NCBI RefSeq assembly: GCF_916618955.1
Contig: NZ_OU745390.1
Location: forward strand, 1,674,001 to 1,738,000
Length of the DNA stretch: 64,000 nucleotides
DNA from: Pseudomonas sp. Marseille-Q3773
Lineage (GTDB): Bacteria > Pseudomonadota > Gammaproteobacteria > Pseudomonadales > Pseudomonadaceae
Reading direction: 5' to 3'
The position numbers and the translations under genes are program-made. The notes under the pieces are model-generated. The model saw only the letters and a program-made list of their open reading frames with translations. It was not told the DNA's origin and did not search any database. Below, piece by piece: positions 1-7,378 of the stretch (position 1 is the stretch's first letter; every line of letters begins with the position of its first letter).

Positions 1-1076
1 GTTTCGCCCAGAGCGCCGGCCTGATCCTCGGTGGCTCGATCAGCCAGAGCAACTTCCTCGGTACCGGTAACAAAGTGTCGATCGGCCTGACCCGTTCGGA
101 ATACCAGACCAAGTACAATTTTGGCTTCACCAACCCCTACTTCACCGAAGACGGTGTCAGCCTGGGTTACAACCTGTTCTACAGCAGCACCGACTACAGC
201 GACTATTACGATGACGGCGTGTCCTACTACGCCATCAACAGCTATGGCGCGGGCGTCAACTTCGGCTATCCGATCAACGAGACCTCGCGCCTCACCTACG
301 GCCTGACCCTGCAGCACGACGACATCAACCCGGGAACCTACAGTGCCGACGAGATCTATGACTTTATCCAGCGTGAAGGTAAAAGCTTCAACAACCTGAA
401 GGCCTCGATCGGCTGGTCGGAATCGACGTTGAACAAGGGCGTGCTGGCAACCCGCGGTCACGCGCAAAGCCTGACCCTGATGGCCACCACGCCGGGGAGC
501 GACCTGTCGTTCTACAAACTCGACTACAGCGGCCAAGTCTTCCTGCCGGTCAGCAACAGCACCACCCTGCGGCTGCACACCAACCTCGGCTACGGCAACG
601 GCTACGGGTCGACCGACGGCCTGCCTTTCTACGAGAGCTATACCGCCGGTGGCCAGGGATCGGTGCGCGGCTTCAAGGACGGCACCCTCGGCCCGCGCAG
701 CACGCCGGCCACGGGTACCTATGCCAGCGCCGGGCAAGCCTATTATTCCGACCGCGATACCGACGTGCTGGGCGGCAACATCCTAGTCACCGGTGGCGCC
801 GAGTACATATTCCCGCTGCCCTTCGTCAAGAACCAGAGCCAGCTGCGCAGTTCTTTGTTCGTCGATGCGGGCAATGTCTATGCCGACACCTGCTACCTGT
901 CGACCACCCAGGGCTGCGGCAGCGTCGACCTCGCGCAGATGGCCGTCTCGCTGGGGGTTGGTGTGACCTGGTACAGTCCGATGGGGCCGCTGACTTTCAG
1001 CCTGGCGGCACCGCTGAAGAAGCCGGATAACGCTGAAACCCAAATCTTCCAGTTCTCGTTGGGGCAGACGTTCTGA
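1..1076 (+). CDS. BamA-family outer-membrane beta-barrel protein, C-terminal part (5' end outside window)
   Basis: This is the 3' part of a gene of the Omp85/BamA family, which inserts beta-barrel proteins into the outer membrane. The first full codon is at base 3, and the reading frame is open from the window edge, so the N-terminal POTRA domains lie outside. The visible part is the 16-strand barrel. It contains the VRGF lid-lock motif (SVRGFKDGTLGP), the KKPD segment and a C-terminal FQFSLGQTF ending in phenylalanine, the usual Bam recognition signal. The loop around YADTCYLSTTQGC looks unlike the canonical Pseudomonas BamA I remember, and skp/lpxD do not follow, so this may be a second BamA paralogue. 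Family assignment is firm; paralogue status is inference. Confidence 0.88.
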   Translation, partial: FAQSAGLILGGSISQSNFLGTGNKVSIGLTRSEYQTKYNFGFTNPYFTEDGVSLGYNLFYSSTDYSDYYDDGVSYYAINSYGAGVNFGYPINETSRLTYGLTLQHDDINPGTYSADEIYDFIQREGKSFNNLKASIGWSESTLNKGVLATRGHAQSLTLMATTPGSDLSFYKLDYSGQVFLPVSNSTTLRLHTNLGYGNGYGSTDGLPFYESYTAGGQGSVRGFKDGTLGPRSTPATGTYASAGQAYYSDRDTDVLGGNILVTGGAEYIFPLPFVKNQSQLRSSLFVDAGNVYADTCYLSTTQGCGSVDLAQMAVSLGVGVTWYSPMGPLTFSLAAPLKKPDNAETQIFQFSLGQTF

Positions 1077-1220
1077 TTGCGCACCGATGCCTTGGGTGAC
1101 CGCTGTTGAACGAACCAGGTAACCCGGTATTACCCGCTTTTACCCTCGCTTAACCCAAGTTGACAATCACCTTGCCTAAGCTGGCCGGCACTCGAACCTG
1201 AACTGCAGGACAGAACCTAC

Positions 1221-1595
1221 ATGCCTCCATTTACACCATGCTTCCCCGGCACGCTGCGCGACGATGACGTGCCAGTTGCGTTGCTCGACCTTGTCCAGCA
1301 GCGTCTGTCCGGCCTGCTTGGACCACGTTTCACGGTGACACTCAACGGCAGCAGTACTGGCGAAGCGGCCCGTCACTACCACCTGGCTATCCAGGACCTC
1401 CAGAGCGGGCTTTGGCTGGAGGATACCGGCGTCGTCGGCGACGGCTTCGTAGAGCAATTGTTACGTTTGGGGGCGCAGACGCGAACCATGCTCGAATCGG
1501 CCACTTTCGGCCTTATGGGCACAAACAACCCGAACAGACCATTAGTCTGGATAAGCGAGCCAGTCTTGCCCATCGAGTTCCGTACCTTGCGGTAG
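1221..1595 (+). CDS. hypothetical protein, possibly a gene remnant
   Basis: An open frame of 124 codons in the ~600-bp stretch between the BamA-like gene and the recombinase. I recognise no family. The first ~90 residues are balanced and plausible as protein (a stretch with LLDLVQQRLSGLL and the acidic LWLEDTGVVGDG). The last ~35 residues look different in composition, which could mean the frame continues past a rearrangement junction. The ribosome-binding site is weak, and overlapping open frames exist on the other strand (1176-1457 and 1376-1660). Nothing else was recognised in 1077-1658. Confidence 0.35.
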   Translation: MPPFTPCFPGTLRDDDVPVALLDLVQQRLSGLLGPRFTVTLNGSSTGEAARHYHLAIQDLQSGLWLEDTGVVGDGFVEQLLRLGAQTRTMLESATFGLMGTNNPNRPLVWISEPVLPIEFRTLR

Positions 1596-1658
1596 AATGA
1601 CTGGCTGGGTAAGTGATGTGATCTTTCTGCCGAACTCAGTATATTGGGTCTGATAAGC

Positions 1659-1677
1659 ATAGGTTATCCGAACCTAT
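1659..1677. promoter_or_regulatory. 7-5-7 inverted repeat upstream of the tyrosine recombinase
   Basis: The arms ATAGGTT and AACCTAT are perfect inverted repeats separated by ATCCG, 16 bp before the recombinase ATG. The size suits either an autoregulatory operator or a tyrosine-recombinase core site (two arms around a short crossover spacer). No second copy was seen in the window, so which one it is cannot be decided here. Confidence 0.45.
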
Positions 1678-1693
1678 TGCAGCGTTGAGCGAG

Positions 1694-2848
1694 ATGAAAT
1701 TGACAGAGCCGGTACAGATGCCCTCCTCCCAGCCGCTGGTGCTAACAGAGTTGGCCGACAGCACCCGCGCCGCGGCTGAGGCATTCATCGCGGCAGGCAC
1801 TGCGGCCAATACCGTGCGTAGCTACCAGAGCGCCCTCACCTACTGGTCCGCGTGGCTACGGTTGCGTTATCGCCGCTCGCTCGGCGACGGCGCGTTGCCA
1901 CCCGAGGTCGCAGTGCAATTCATCGTCGACCACTTGGCCAGGCCCGATACTGCTGGTAACTGGACACACCTACTGCCGCCGGCCGTCGATGACGCGTTGG
2001 TGGAAGCCAAGATCAAGGGCAAGCCGGGGCCACTTTCGTTCAGCACAGTTAGCCATCGCTTGGCAGTTTTGGCTAAATGGCATCGCCTGCGAAGCTGGGA
2101 TAACCCAAGTGAGGCTCCTACGGTGAAGACGCTTCTTCGAGAGGCACGCAAGGCCCAGTCGCGCCAAGGCGTATCCGTGCGGAAGAAAACCGCAGTGGTG
2201 TTGGAGCCGCTGCAGGCGATGCTTGCCACCTGCACTGACGGCGTGCGTGGTACGCGCGATCGCGCCCTGCTATTGCTGGCCTGGAGCGGCGGTGGCCGGC
2301 GCCGCTCGGAAATCGTGGGTTTGCAGATCGAAGACCTTCGCCGTCTGGACGCCGACACCTGGCTATATGCACTTGGGGCAACCAAAACCGATAGTAGCGG
2401 CGTGCGGCGGGAAAAGCCGCTGCAGGGACCGGCGGCTCAGGCGCTGAACGCCTGGCTCGCTGTAGCACCGGGCTGCGAGGGCCCGTTGTTTCGCCGCTTG
2501 TACAAAGGCGGTAGGGTCGGCACAGCAGGCTTATCCGGCGATCAGGTGGCGCGTATCGTCAAACGTCGTGCACAGCTGGCAGGGCTTGAAGGCGATTGGG
2601 CCGCGCACAGCCTGCGCTCGGGATTTGTTACCGAAGCTGGTCGTCAGGGGGTACCGCTGGGTGAGGTGATGGCGATGACCGAGCACCGTAGCGTCGGCAC
2701 CGTGATGGGCTACTTCCAAGCCGGTTCACTCCTGGGGAGCCGTGCCAGTCAGTTGCTGCCCATGGCCGCGCAGTTCGATGAACGCAGTTCTGATGAGTCC
2801 GGTCCACCCGATGACGCGAATGGAAAGGAGACTGCAAAGGCGACGTAG
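1694..2848 (+). CDS. tyrosine recombinase / site-specific integrase
   Basis: A 384-aa phage-integrase-family recombinase that cuts and rejoins DNA through a 3'-phosphotyrosine. The full catalytic set is visible: Arg in the GRRRSE box (about residues 202-204), Lys231 in ATKTD, His305 and Arg308 in AHSLR, His331 in TEHRS, and the nucleophile Tyr340 in MGYF. The N-terminal ~160 residues match a SAM-like core-binding domain (TVRSYQSALTYW). The ATG at 1694 is chosen; a TTG at 1685 in frame is possible. No tRNA gene or obvious attachment site adjoins it. It heads a forward cluster with a 75-aa gene and an HNH gene. It could be an island integrase or a resolvase for the neighbouring transposon. Confidence 0.9.
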   Translation: MKLTEPVQMPSSQPLVLTELADSTRAAAEAFIAAGTAANTVRSYQSALTYWSAWLRLRYRRSLGDGALPPEVAVQFIVDHLARPDTAGNWTHLLPPAVDDALVEAKIKGKPGPLSFSTVSHRLAVLAKWHRLRSWDNPSEAPTVKTLLREARKAQSRQGVSVRKKTAVVLEPLQAMLATCTDGVRGTRDRALLLLAWSGGGRRRSEIVGLQIEDLRRLDADTWLYALGATKTDSSGVRREKPLQGPAAQALNAWLAVAPGCEGPLFRRLYKGGRVGTAGLSGDQVARIVKRRAQLAGLEGDWAAHSLRSGFVTEAGRQGVPLGEVMAMTEHRSVGTVMGYFQAGSLLGSRASQLLPMAAQFDERSSDESGPPDDANGKETAKAT

Positions 2849-2965
2849 GGGCGCGGGCCGCTCTACCTGGACGAACCGCAAGCGCATTCGGACAGGCTCG
2901 CTTTCGTCTAGTCAGCCTGTTTCTGCCGTAATCTAGACTTCTTTCAACCAGCCTCGGAGGCATCA

Positions 2966-3193
2966 ATGGAGCAGTCGGACATTAAACGCGTGCAGTTGGA
3001 GAAACTCGAGAAGCTGCGAAGCCAGCTGAAACTCCTTCCCGCGGGCGCCCGTGGCGAGGTAGTGGGTGAGCTCAATGGTCGCACTGAGCAGTTGTACGAA
3101 TTCGGCATACTTACCCGTCGGGAAAGCGATGACGAGTACGTGCAGAGCGACATTGCCAGAGGTCGTGGCAGCCCAAGCATCCTGGTGGATTGA
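2966..3193 (+). CDS. small hypothetical protein (75 aa) between recombinase and HNH gene
   Basis: A 75-codon frame with a strong Shine-Dalgarno GGAGG (2956-2960) five bases before the ATG. The product is charged and predicted helical at its N-terminus (repeated Lys/Glu/Leu, then QLKLLPAGARGEVVGELNG), with no membrane segment or cysteines. I recognise no family. It lies 117 bp after the recombinase and 54 bp before the HNH gene on the same strand, so it is probably co-transcribed with both. It could be an accessory DNA-binding factor or an antidote-like partner; neither can be shown from sequence. Confidence 0.6.
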   Translation: MEQSDIKRVQLEKLEKLRSQLKLLPAGARGEVVGELNGRTEQLYEFGILTRRESDDEYVQSDIARGRGSPSILVD

Positions 3194-3247
3194 CATGGCA
3201 GCCCGCACTGACAAGCCACCGCATCGTCGGCGTGAGAGAGCACCGGA

Positions 3248-4369
3248 GTGACCAAGAACCCAACCGAACTGGCACTGCTGGCCAGGGGCATGGACACCCG
3301 CCTCGCCCAAGCCCTACGGCTGGCAGGCTGGACACTGAGCAAGCTGCAGCAATGCGATGTGGCCGCGCTTGAGGCGCTCAGCATCGATCAGCCGACCATT
3401 GCCCGCCTGTACATGGGGAATCGGCCGCCGATCCCATCAGAGGCCTTGCTCCAAGTGCTGTTCGCCAGCCGTTGGCTGTGCTGTGTGTGTCGCGAGGCGA
3501 CCCGGCCAGTGGTGGTTCACCACATCCAACCCTGGGCCAAGAGTCGCGATCACGCGCCGGCCAATCTCGCCGTGCTGTGTACGCTGCATCATGGCGAAGC
3601 TCACAACCAGCGCGGCTTGGAGGTGACACTGTCGGTAGAGCGATTACTCGCCGCGAAGCTGGCGTGGGAGCGTCAAGTTGCTCAGATGGACCGGCTCGCT
3701 ATCCATCAATCGACGCAGGTGCAGGCATGCCACTGGTGGTACTTCAACCACCTGCGGCTGTTCGAGCTGGCGAGGGCCAGCGGGGTTGATCTGCAGCGCC
3801 TACCCGGCTTTGCAGAAGCTCGCCAGCACGGGCTCTGTGCCGCCATCGGCGTCGTTGAACTGGATGAACGTGGGCGCTCCCCCTATAACGCCAGATCCGC
3901 TCACCACTTGTACCAGTACATGGTCCAGATGTTGTCCTGCGTGCTGGAGCACACCGTGCCGCGGAACATTTCCGATGACCTCGACCGCGGCACCCTACCC
4001 GCCTTGATCACCAGTGGTGACATCATCTATGTCCAGGGGCGGCATTTCTTCAGCAACATAAACACGCCCGATCCGCGCGAGGATCTGGTACGCGCGCACC
4101 GCAGCGCGAACAAAGTGGACGTCCATTTCGTCTTCAATCGCCACGAAGGAACCTCGGGCTCGGCGCGAGCGTTGTGGTTGTGCGGCACCCAAACCCTATG
4201 CAGCGTGTTGCAGGTCAACCGTATTGAGCGAGCTGACACCCGCTATCAGGTCTATGCCACCGTGCTGGCGATCCGCAGCGCTCACGGCGAGCTCAAATCG
4301 CGTCTGTACGAGGGTAACTTACTGAGGTCCGGACTCGGCTTCGGTAATGTCGACGACTCGGAAGAATAG
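3248..4369 (+). CDS. HNH-endonuclease-domain protein
   Basis: A 373-aa protein with a GTG start. An HNH nuclease motif spans about residues 78-119: Cys78-x2-Cys81, the His91-His92 pair, Asn106 in ANLAVLC, Cys111, His114 and His119. The cysteines should bind a structural zinc and the histidines and asparagine form the metal-dependent cleavage site. The ~75-residue N-terminal part and the ~250-residue C-terminal part (His/Tyr-rich around SAHHLYQYM) match nothing I recognise. An 18-codon mini-frame (3195-3251) precedes it and its stop overlaps the start as GTGA, which may couple translation. HNH proteins act in defence, homing, packaging or recombination. Context beside a recombinase favours a mobile-element or defence role, but this is inference. 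Confidence 0.75.
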   Translation: MTKNPTELALLARGMDTRLAQALRLAGWTLSKLQQCDVAALEALSIDQPTIARLYMGNRPPIPSEALLQVLFASRWLCCVCREATRPVVVHHIQPWAKSRDHAPANLAVLCTLHHGEAHNQRGLEVTLSVERLLAAKLAWERQVAQMDRLAIHQSTQVQACHWWYFNHLRLFELARASGVDLQRLPGFAEARQHGLCAAIGVVELDERGRSPYNARSAHHLYQYMVQMLSCVLEHTVPRNISDDLDRGTLPALITSGDIIYVQGRHFFSNINTPDPREDLVRAHRSANKVDVHFVFNRHEGTSGSARALWLCGTQTLCSVLQVNRIERADTRYQVYATVLAIRSAHGELKSRLYEGNLLRSGLGFGNVDDSEE

Positions 4370-4371
4370 CG

Positions 4372-4390
4372 CCGGCGCATTTGGCGCCGG
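4372..4390 (+). terminator. GC-rich hairpin after the HNH gene
   Basis: CCGGCGC and GCGCCGG pair perfectly around the loop ATTTG, two bases after the HNH stop codon. There is no T tract, so it may be a weak or Rho-assisted terminator or a 3' stabiliser. Confidence 0.5.
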
Positions 4391-4513
4391 AGCCGAATGA
4401 GTCCACGCGATGAATTGCAGGACAGGTTCTCGAAAGATCAACCAGGAGCGCGCGCACGTGAAGCGACGAGCGAACACCAGCAGACCTGCACCCAACGCAT
4501 TTCTGTGTCAACA

Positions 4514-4783
4514 CTAAGCAGACAGTTCGGCTTTGACGCGGGCCAGCAGCTCGTCCAAATTGCCCCCCGATTGCAGCACAAAACTTTCGGCCAAGATGCT
4601 CAGTGGGTGCACGCCCATCAGGTCGGCGATCGACGTGAGCTTGTTGACGGTGACCGCTTTCATCCCGCGTTCCAGGGAACTGATATAGGTTCGACTGCTG
4701 ATGCTGCCAAAATCCTCCTGGGTGAAGCCCTTGCGAAGGCGTGCATTCCGTAATGCCAGGCCGACAGCATCATTCAGTTCCAT
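4514..4783 (-). CDS. Xre-family helix-turn-helix regulator
   Basis: An 89-aa single-domain HTH protein of the Cro/C1 (Xre) type: LRNARLRKGFTQEDFG followed by SSRTYISSLERG, the usual recognition-helix region, and the NKLTSIADLMGVHPLSI helix pair. The ATG at 4783 is preceded by GGAG at seven bases; longer in-frame starts run into the operator and are unlikely. It is divergent from the unknown gene at 4874, and a 31-bp region with 8-bp inverted arms lies between them, so it probably represses that gene and itself. The pairing resembles controllers of defence or mobile-element cargo. The target is inferred. Confidence 0.85.
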   Translation of the reverse strand: MELNDAVGLALRNARLRKGFTQEDFGSISSRTYISSLERGMKAVTVNKLTSIADLMGVHPLSILAESFVLQSGGNLDELLARVKAELSA

Positions 4784-4817
4784 TTGCGACTCCTGCAAAA
4801 GGAACGATGAAGCGACA

Positions 4818-4850
4818 TTGAACACTAAAGGACTACAATCTATAGTGTTC
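4818..4850 (+). promoter_or_regulatory. sigma70-like promoter overlapped by an 8-bp inverted-repeat operator
   Basis: TTGAAC (4818-4823) and TATAGT (4841-4846) are spaced by exactly 17 bases and would drive the gene at 4874. GAACACTA (4820-4827) and TAGTGTTC (4843-4850) form a perfect inverted repeat covering both promoter boxes. A repressor bound there would block RNA polymerase, and the adjacent divergent Xre protein is the obvious candidate. Confidence 0.7.
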
Positions 4851-4873
4851 ATTTTCAGTGCGAGGTAGCCTGC

Positions 4874-5299
4874 ATGTTCGTGACTCATCCGGGCGCTGAG
4901 CTACGCAGCGGTTTGCAATACAGGGACGGCTCCAGGCAATGGGCGATCATCGAGCGAGAATTAGTCACTCCCTGGCTATACGTTTGCCTAAAGCAAACCG
5001 AGGAGGGTTTCGATTTCCAGCGAGTATTTTTGGTGTCATGTGTAGATCACTTTCTTCAGCTCATGCATGACTTGCCCAGCGATGCTGCGATCACGAGCGT
5101 GATGAGCGTTCTGCCCAGAAACGATGGCGCAGGTCAGTGGTCTATGGTGCCTGTCCAATCAATCGCAACCAATCCTGATGGGGCGCGCCAAACCGTTACA
5201 GTGGCGCTGATCGATGGTGCTTCCTACGAGGAATGCGTGAAAGGCCTCGATCACAAGTCGACTACGCCGATTCTCTACGTCGCTGGCCGCTCTGGATGA
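4874..5299 (+). CDS. hypothetical protein divergent from the Xre regulator
   Basis: A 141-aa protein of unknown family. The ATG at 4874 follows GAGG at an eight-base spacing and the promoter just described. The sequence starts MFVTHPGAELRSG, has mixed beta/alpha character (WAIIERELVTPWLYVCL, FQRVFLVSCVDHFLQLM), no signal peptide, no membrane helix and no motif I recognise. G+C is lower than in the host core genes and similar to the Xre gene. Control by its own Xre-type repressor suggests a product made only on demand, as in defence or toxin systems, but no activity can be assigned. Confidence 0.65.
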   Translation: MFVTHPGAELRSGLQYRDGSRQWAIIERELVTPWLYVCLKQTEEGFDFQRVFLVSCVDHFLQLMHDLPSDAAITSVMSVLPRNDGAGQWSMVPVQSIATNPDGARQTVTVALIDGASYEECVKGLDHKSTTPILYVAGRSG

Positions 5300-5386
5300 G
5301 CACGCTGATCACACGCCTTTGGTTGCTTAATGACGACTCAGCGGACGGCGGCGGGAAGGTACGATCTAATTGCAGTCCCTTCTGAA

Positions 5387-6478
5387 TCAAGTCCTCGCTC
5401 GCCTGTTATGCCACCAGTCCACAAGTAAGTGGCTATATCTATCTTTGATGGCAGCATTCCAATTGCGCGAGCGGTTCTCTAACCATTCCAAGTACCCCAA
5501 ATTCTGCCCAAGCTCACTGTGCATGCCCCACCAGAGCCGATCGAGATTATCGCTTCGCTCCTGAAAGTCTTCTCCTTGCTGCCAACTTCGAACGCAGTGG
5601 GGCACACCGATGAACAGACCCAGGAGTCCAAACATCGCCATACGGACTTCAGGAGGGTGCTCTCTGACATCAAAACACAAGCATTCCTCGGGTCCCGCTG
5701 ATGGCGATAGTCGCACACTTAACGAGCATTCGCCTCTTATATCCAATAGCCGTGCAATATAAGATTTTTGGTGATAAGGGTAGCTGCGTTTTTTTCCAAT
5801 AACCGCGATCAGGTCAGACATGAATATTTCAAAATCAATCAGGGCGACTGTAGACGCTGCCCCAGGTATGTGAACCTTGCCCGCCTTTACGGCTGAAATG
5901 TACCACTGCTGAAAATAAAGGGCCATGAGGCTAAGGGTTTTGAATGTCCGCGAGGCAATCATTCTGAGTTTACGAATAGACAGCGGACTCTGCATGCTGA
6001 GCGATGAAGGTCGGGGGATTGCTCCCATGTAGTGATTCAACACATTGGCAATAGCTTGGGAAGGTACAGTGCTCCCAAGATCACGGATTAGATTGCCGTG
6101 CACGTGACAAATATTAAACCAACTGTAAGCCCATATACTCCTAGTCGTCGGGCGTCGATAAGTTGAAAAATCCTCGAACAAGCATAACTCGCACATGTCC
6201 ACTCGCAAATTTGCCGGATGCTTTAACCATGAGCCGTAATCGGCGAAGAGATAGTCGAACAATGAAGAGTTCACATCAAAAATTTCCGTTAACTCTCTGC
6301 GCAATAATCCCGAGGTGGTTTCATCAGCATCCGCCGCCCCAAACTTTTCAATTGCATCTGCGGCCTGATCAAAAAGAAAAGGATTTTTTGAGTGTTGCCC
6401 CCTTGCAATCCAGCCTGAGATTGACTCGCCTACAAGCGGCTTGAGTAGCCCCGCGAAGCTCTGATTAGCCCTCATCAT
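5387..6478 (-). CDS. tniQ: TniQ-family transposition target-selection protein
   Basis: A TniQ/TnsD-like protein of about 363 aa that links the transposase complex to a target site. The start of the domain is typical: LLKPLVGESISGWIARG. A zinc-binding pattern Cys-x2-Cys (CELCLFED) followed by Cys-x2-His (WFNICHVHG) is visible around residues 95-125. Tandem ATG codons at 6478 and 6475 overlap the tniB 3' end, consistent with translational coupling; an upstream TTG at 6520 is less likely. The gene is AT-rich compared with the host. Related proteins direct insertion to res sites, tRNA genes or, with CRISPR effectors, RNA-guided sites. No CRISPR component is seen here, so the target rule is unknown. 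Confidence 0.88.
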   Translation of the reverse strand: MMRANQSFAGLLKPLVGESISGWIARGQHSKNPFLFDQAADAIEKFGAADADETTSGLLRRELTEIFDVNSSLFDYLFADYGSWLKHPANLRVDMCELCLFEDFSTYRRPTTRSIWAYSWFNICHVHGNLIRDLGSTVPSQAIANVLNHYMGAIPRPSSLSMQSPLSIRKLRMIASRTFKTLSLMALYFQQWYISAVKAGKVHIPGAASTVALIDFEIFMSDLIAVIGKKRSYPYHQKSYIARLLDIRGECSLSVRLSPSAGPEECLCFDVREHPPEVRMAMFGLLGLFIGVPHCVRSWQQGEDFQERSDNLDRLWWGMHSELGQNLGYLEWLENRSRNWNAAIKDRYSHLLVDWWHNRRART

Positions 6479-7358
6479 CGAAAGACTCGAAATAAGGGGG
6501 AATTCCTTCAGCTTTTTCAAGACACTTTAAATCAATACTCTCCTTGCCGTCCAATATCGCCCAGACTGCACCCCGAGTAATGCGCTTGACAATCGCATCC
6601 GTATTCCCGGCCGTCTCTTTCAAAAGATACTTAACTTTGCCTGCCCCCCAGAGTTCAGACGGTCTCTTTAGAGGCAAATAGCTCTCGTAAGCTGCTAAAA
6701 AAGAGCGAAAATTTTCGTTTTCACTCCACAGTGGTAAGTGGTATCGCTGAAAACGCCGAGCCAACTGGCTGTCACTGCTAATCGCGTGATGAGCGTCCTC
6801 CGTCCCAAAAGCAGTAATGCACAGTGACAAAGGCGGACTACTAAGCGCCCGAAAAAAGGAAAGATTCTTTCGTTGATCAACCCTGTTCGCATTGAGGAGA
6901 TTATGGACTTCATCAATCAACACCATCCTAATTCTTCTCATTTCGACAGCCCTCGTCAGAGAGGTCGGTAAAACCCCGCCTCGAATCCGACCAATCGATA
7001 CCCCTAGAGCTTTCTCGATCGACTCTTCAAATCCAGACAACGTAGGATCCGGAGGCACAGTAAAAGAGATGTATCCGCGTGGTTCCTCCGAGCGTTTGCG
7101 AAGAGTCTCCAAATCCGACTCAATGCGTGAGAACAAACTAGTTTTACCCATTCCTGGGTCGCCGGATATCATCACGCATTGCGCCTGAATTTTAGCTGGC
7201 ATGCCGTAAACTGCGCGCACCGTACCTCTGATAGCTTTAACCTCAGGATAGTTAATCCAGCAGTCAGCATAAATAAGACTCACCCGCTTATCATCGCTCC
7301 AGCTGACTGCTTGGCGACGGGTGGGCATTATGTGATCTAATGAATCACCAGTTTTCAT
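6465..7358 (-). CDS. tniB: TniB/TnsC-like AAA+ transposition ATPase
   Basis: A ~297-aa ATPase that selects target DNA and activates the transposase. The Walker A motif is GDPGMGKTS, the Walker B motif MVLIDEVHNL, and a sensor/arginine region follows (SQLARRFQRYHLP). Start: AGGAG stands eight bases before the ATG at 7358; an in-frame GTG at 7367 is too close to that site. It lies 20 bp after tniA and overlaps tniQ, so the three form one operon. Length and motifs agree with TniB of Tn5053/Tn402-type elements; no motif loss was seen, so it is probably functional. Confidence 0.92.
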   Translation of the reverse strand: MKTGDSLDHIMPTRRQAVSWSDDKRVSLIYADCWINYPEVKAIRGTVRAVYGMPAKIQAQCVMISGDPGMGKTSLFSRIESDLETLRKRSEEPRGYISFTVPPDPTLSGFEESIEKALGVSIGRIRGGVLPTSLTRAVEMRRIRMVLIDEVHNLLNANRVDQRKNLSFFRALSSPPLSLCITAFGTEDAHHAISSDSQLARRFQRYHLPLWSENENFRSFLAAYESYLPLKRPSELWGAGKVKYLLKETAGNTDAIVKRITRGAVWAILDGKESIDLKCLEKAEGIPPYFESFDDEG

Positions 7359-7378
7359 GGCGCTCACTCCTAGGCGTC

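Noticed and set aside
4348..4370. TGTCGACGACTCGGAAG as the left transposon end
   Set aside because: It shares TGTCGA and GGAAG with the right end, but it is the coding end of the HNH gene and no matching CAGAT precedes it.
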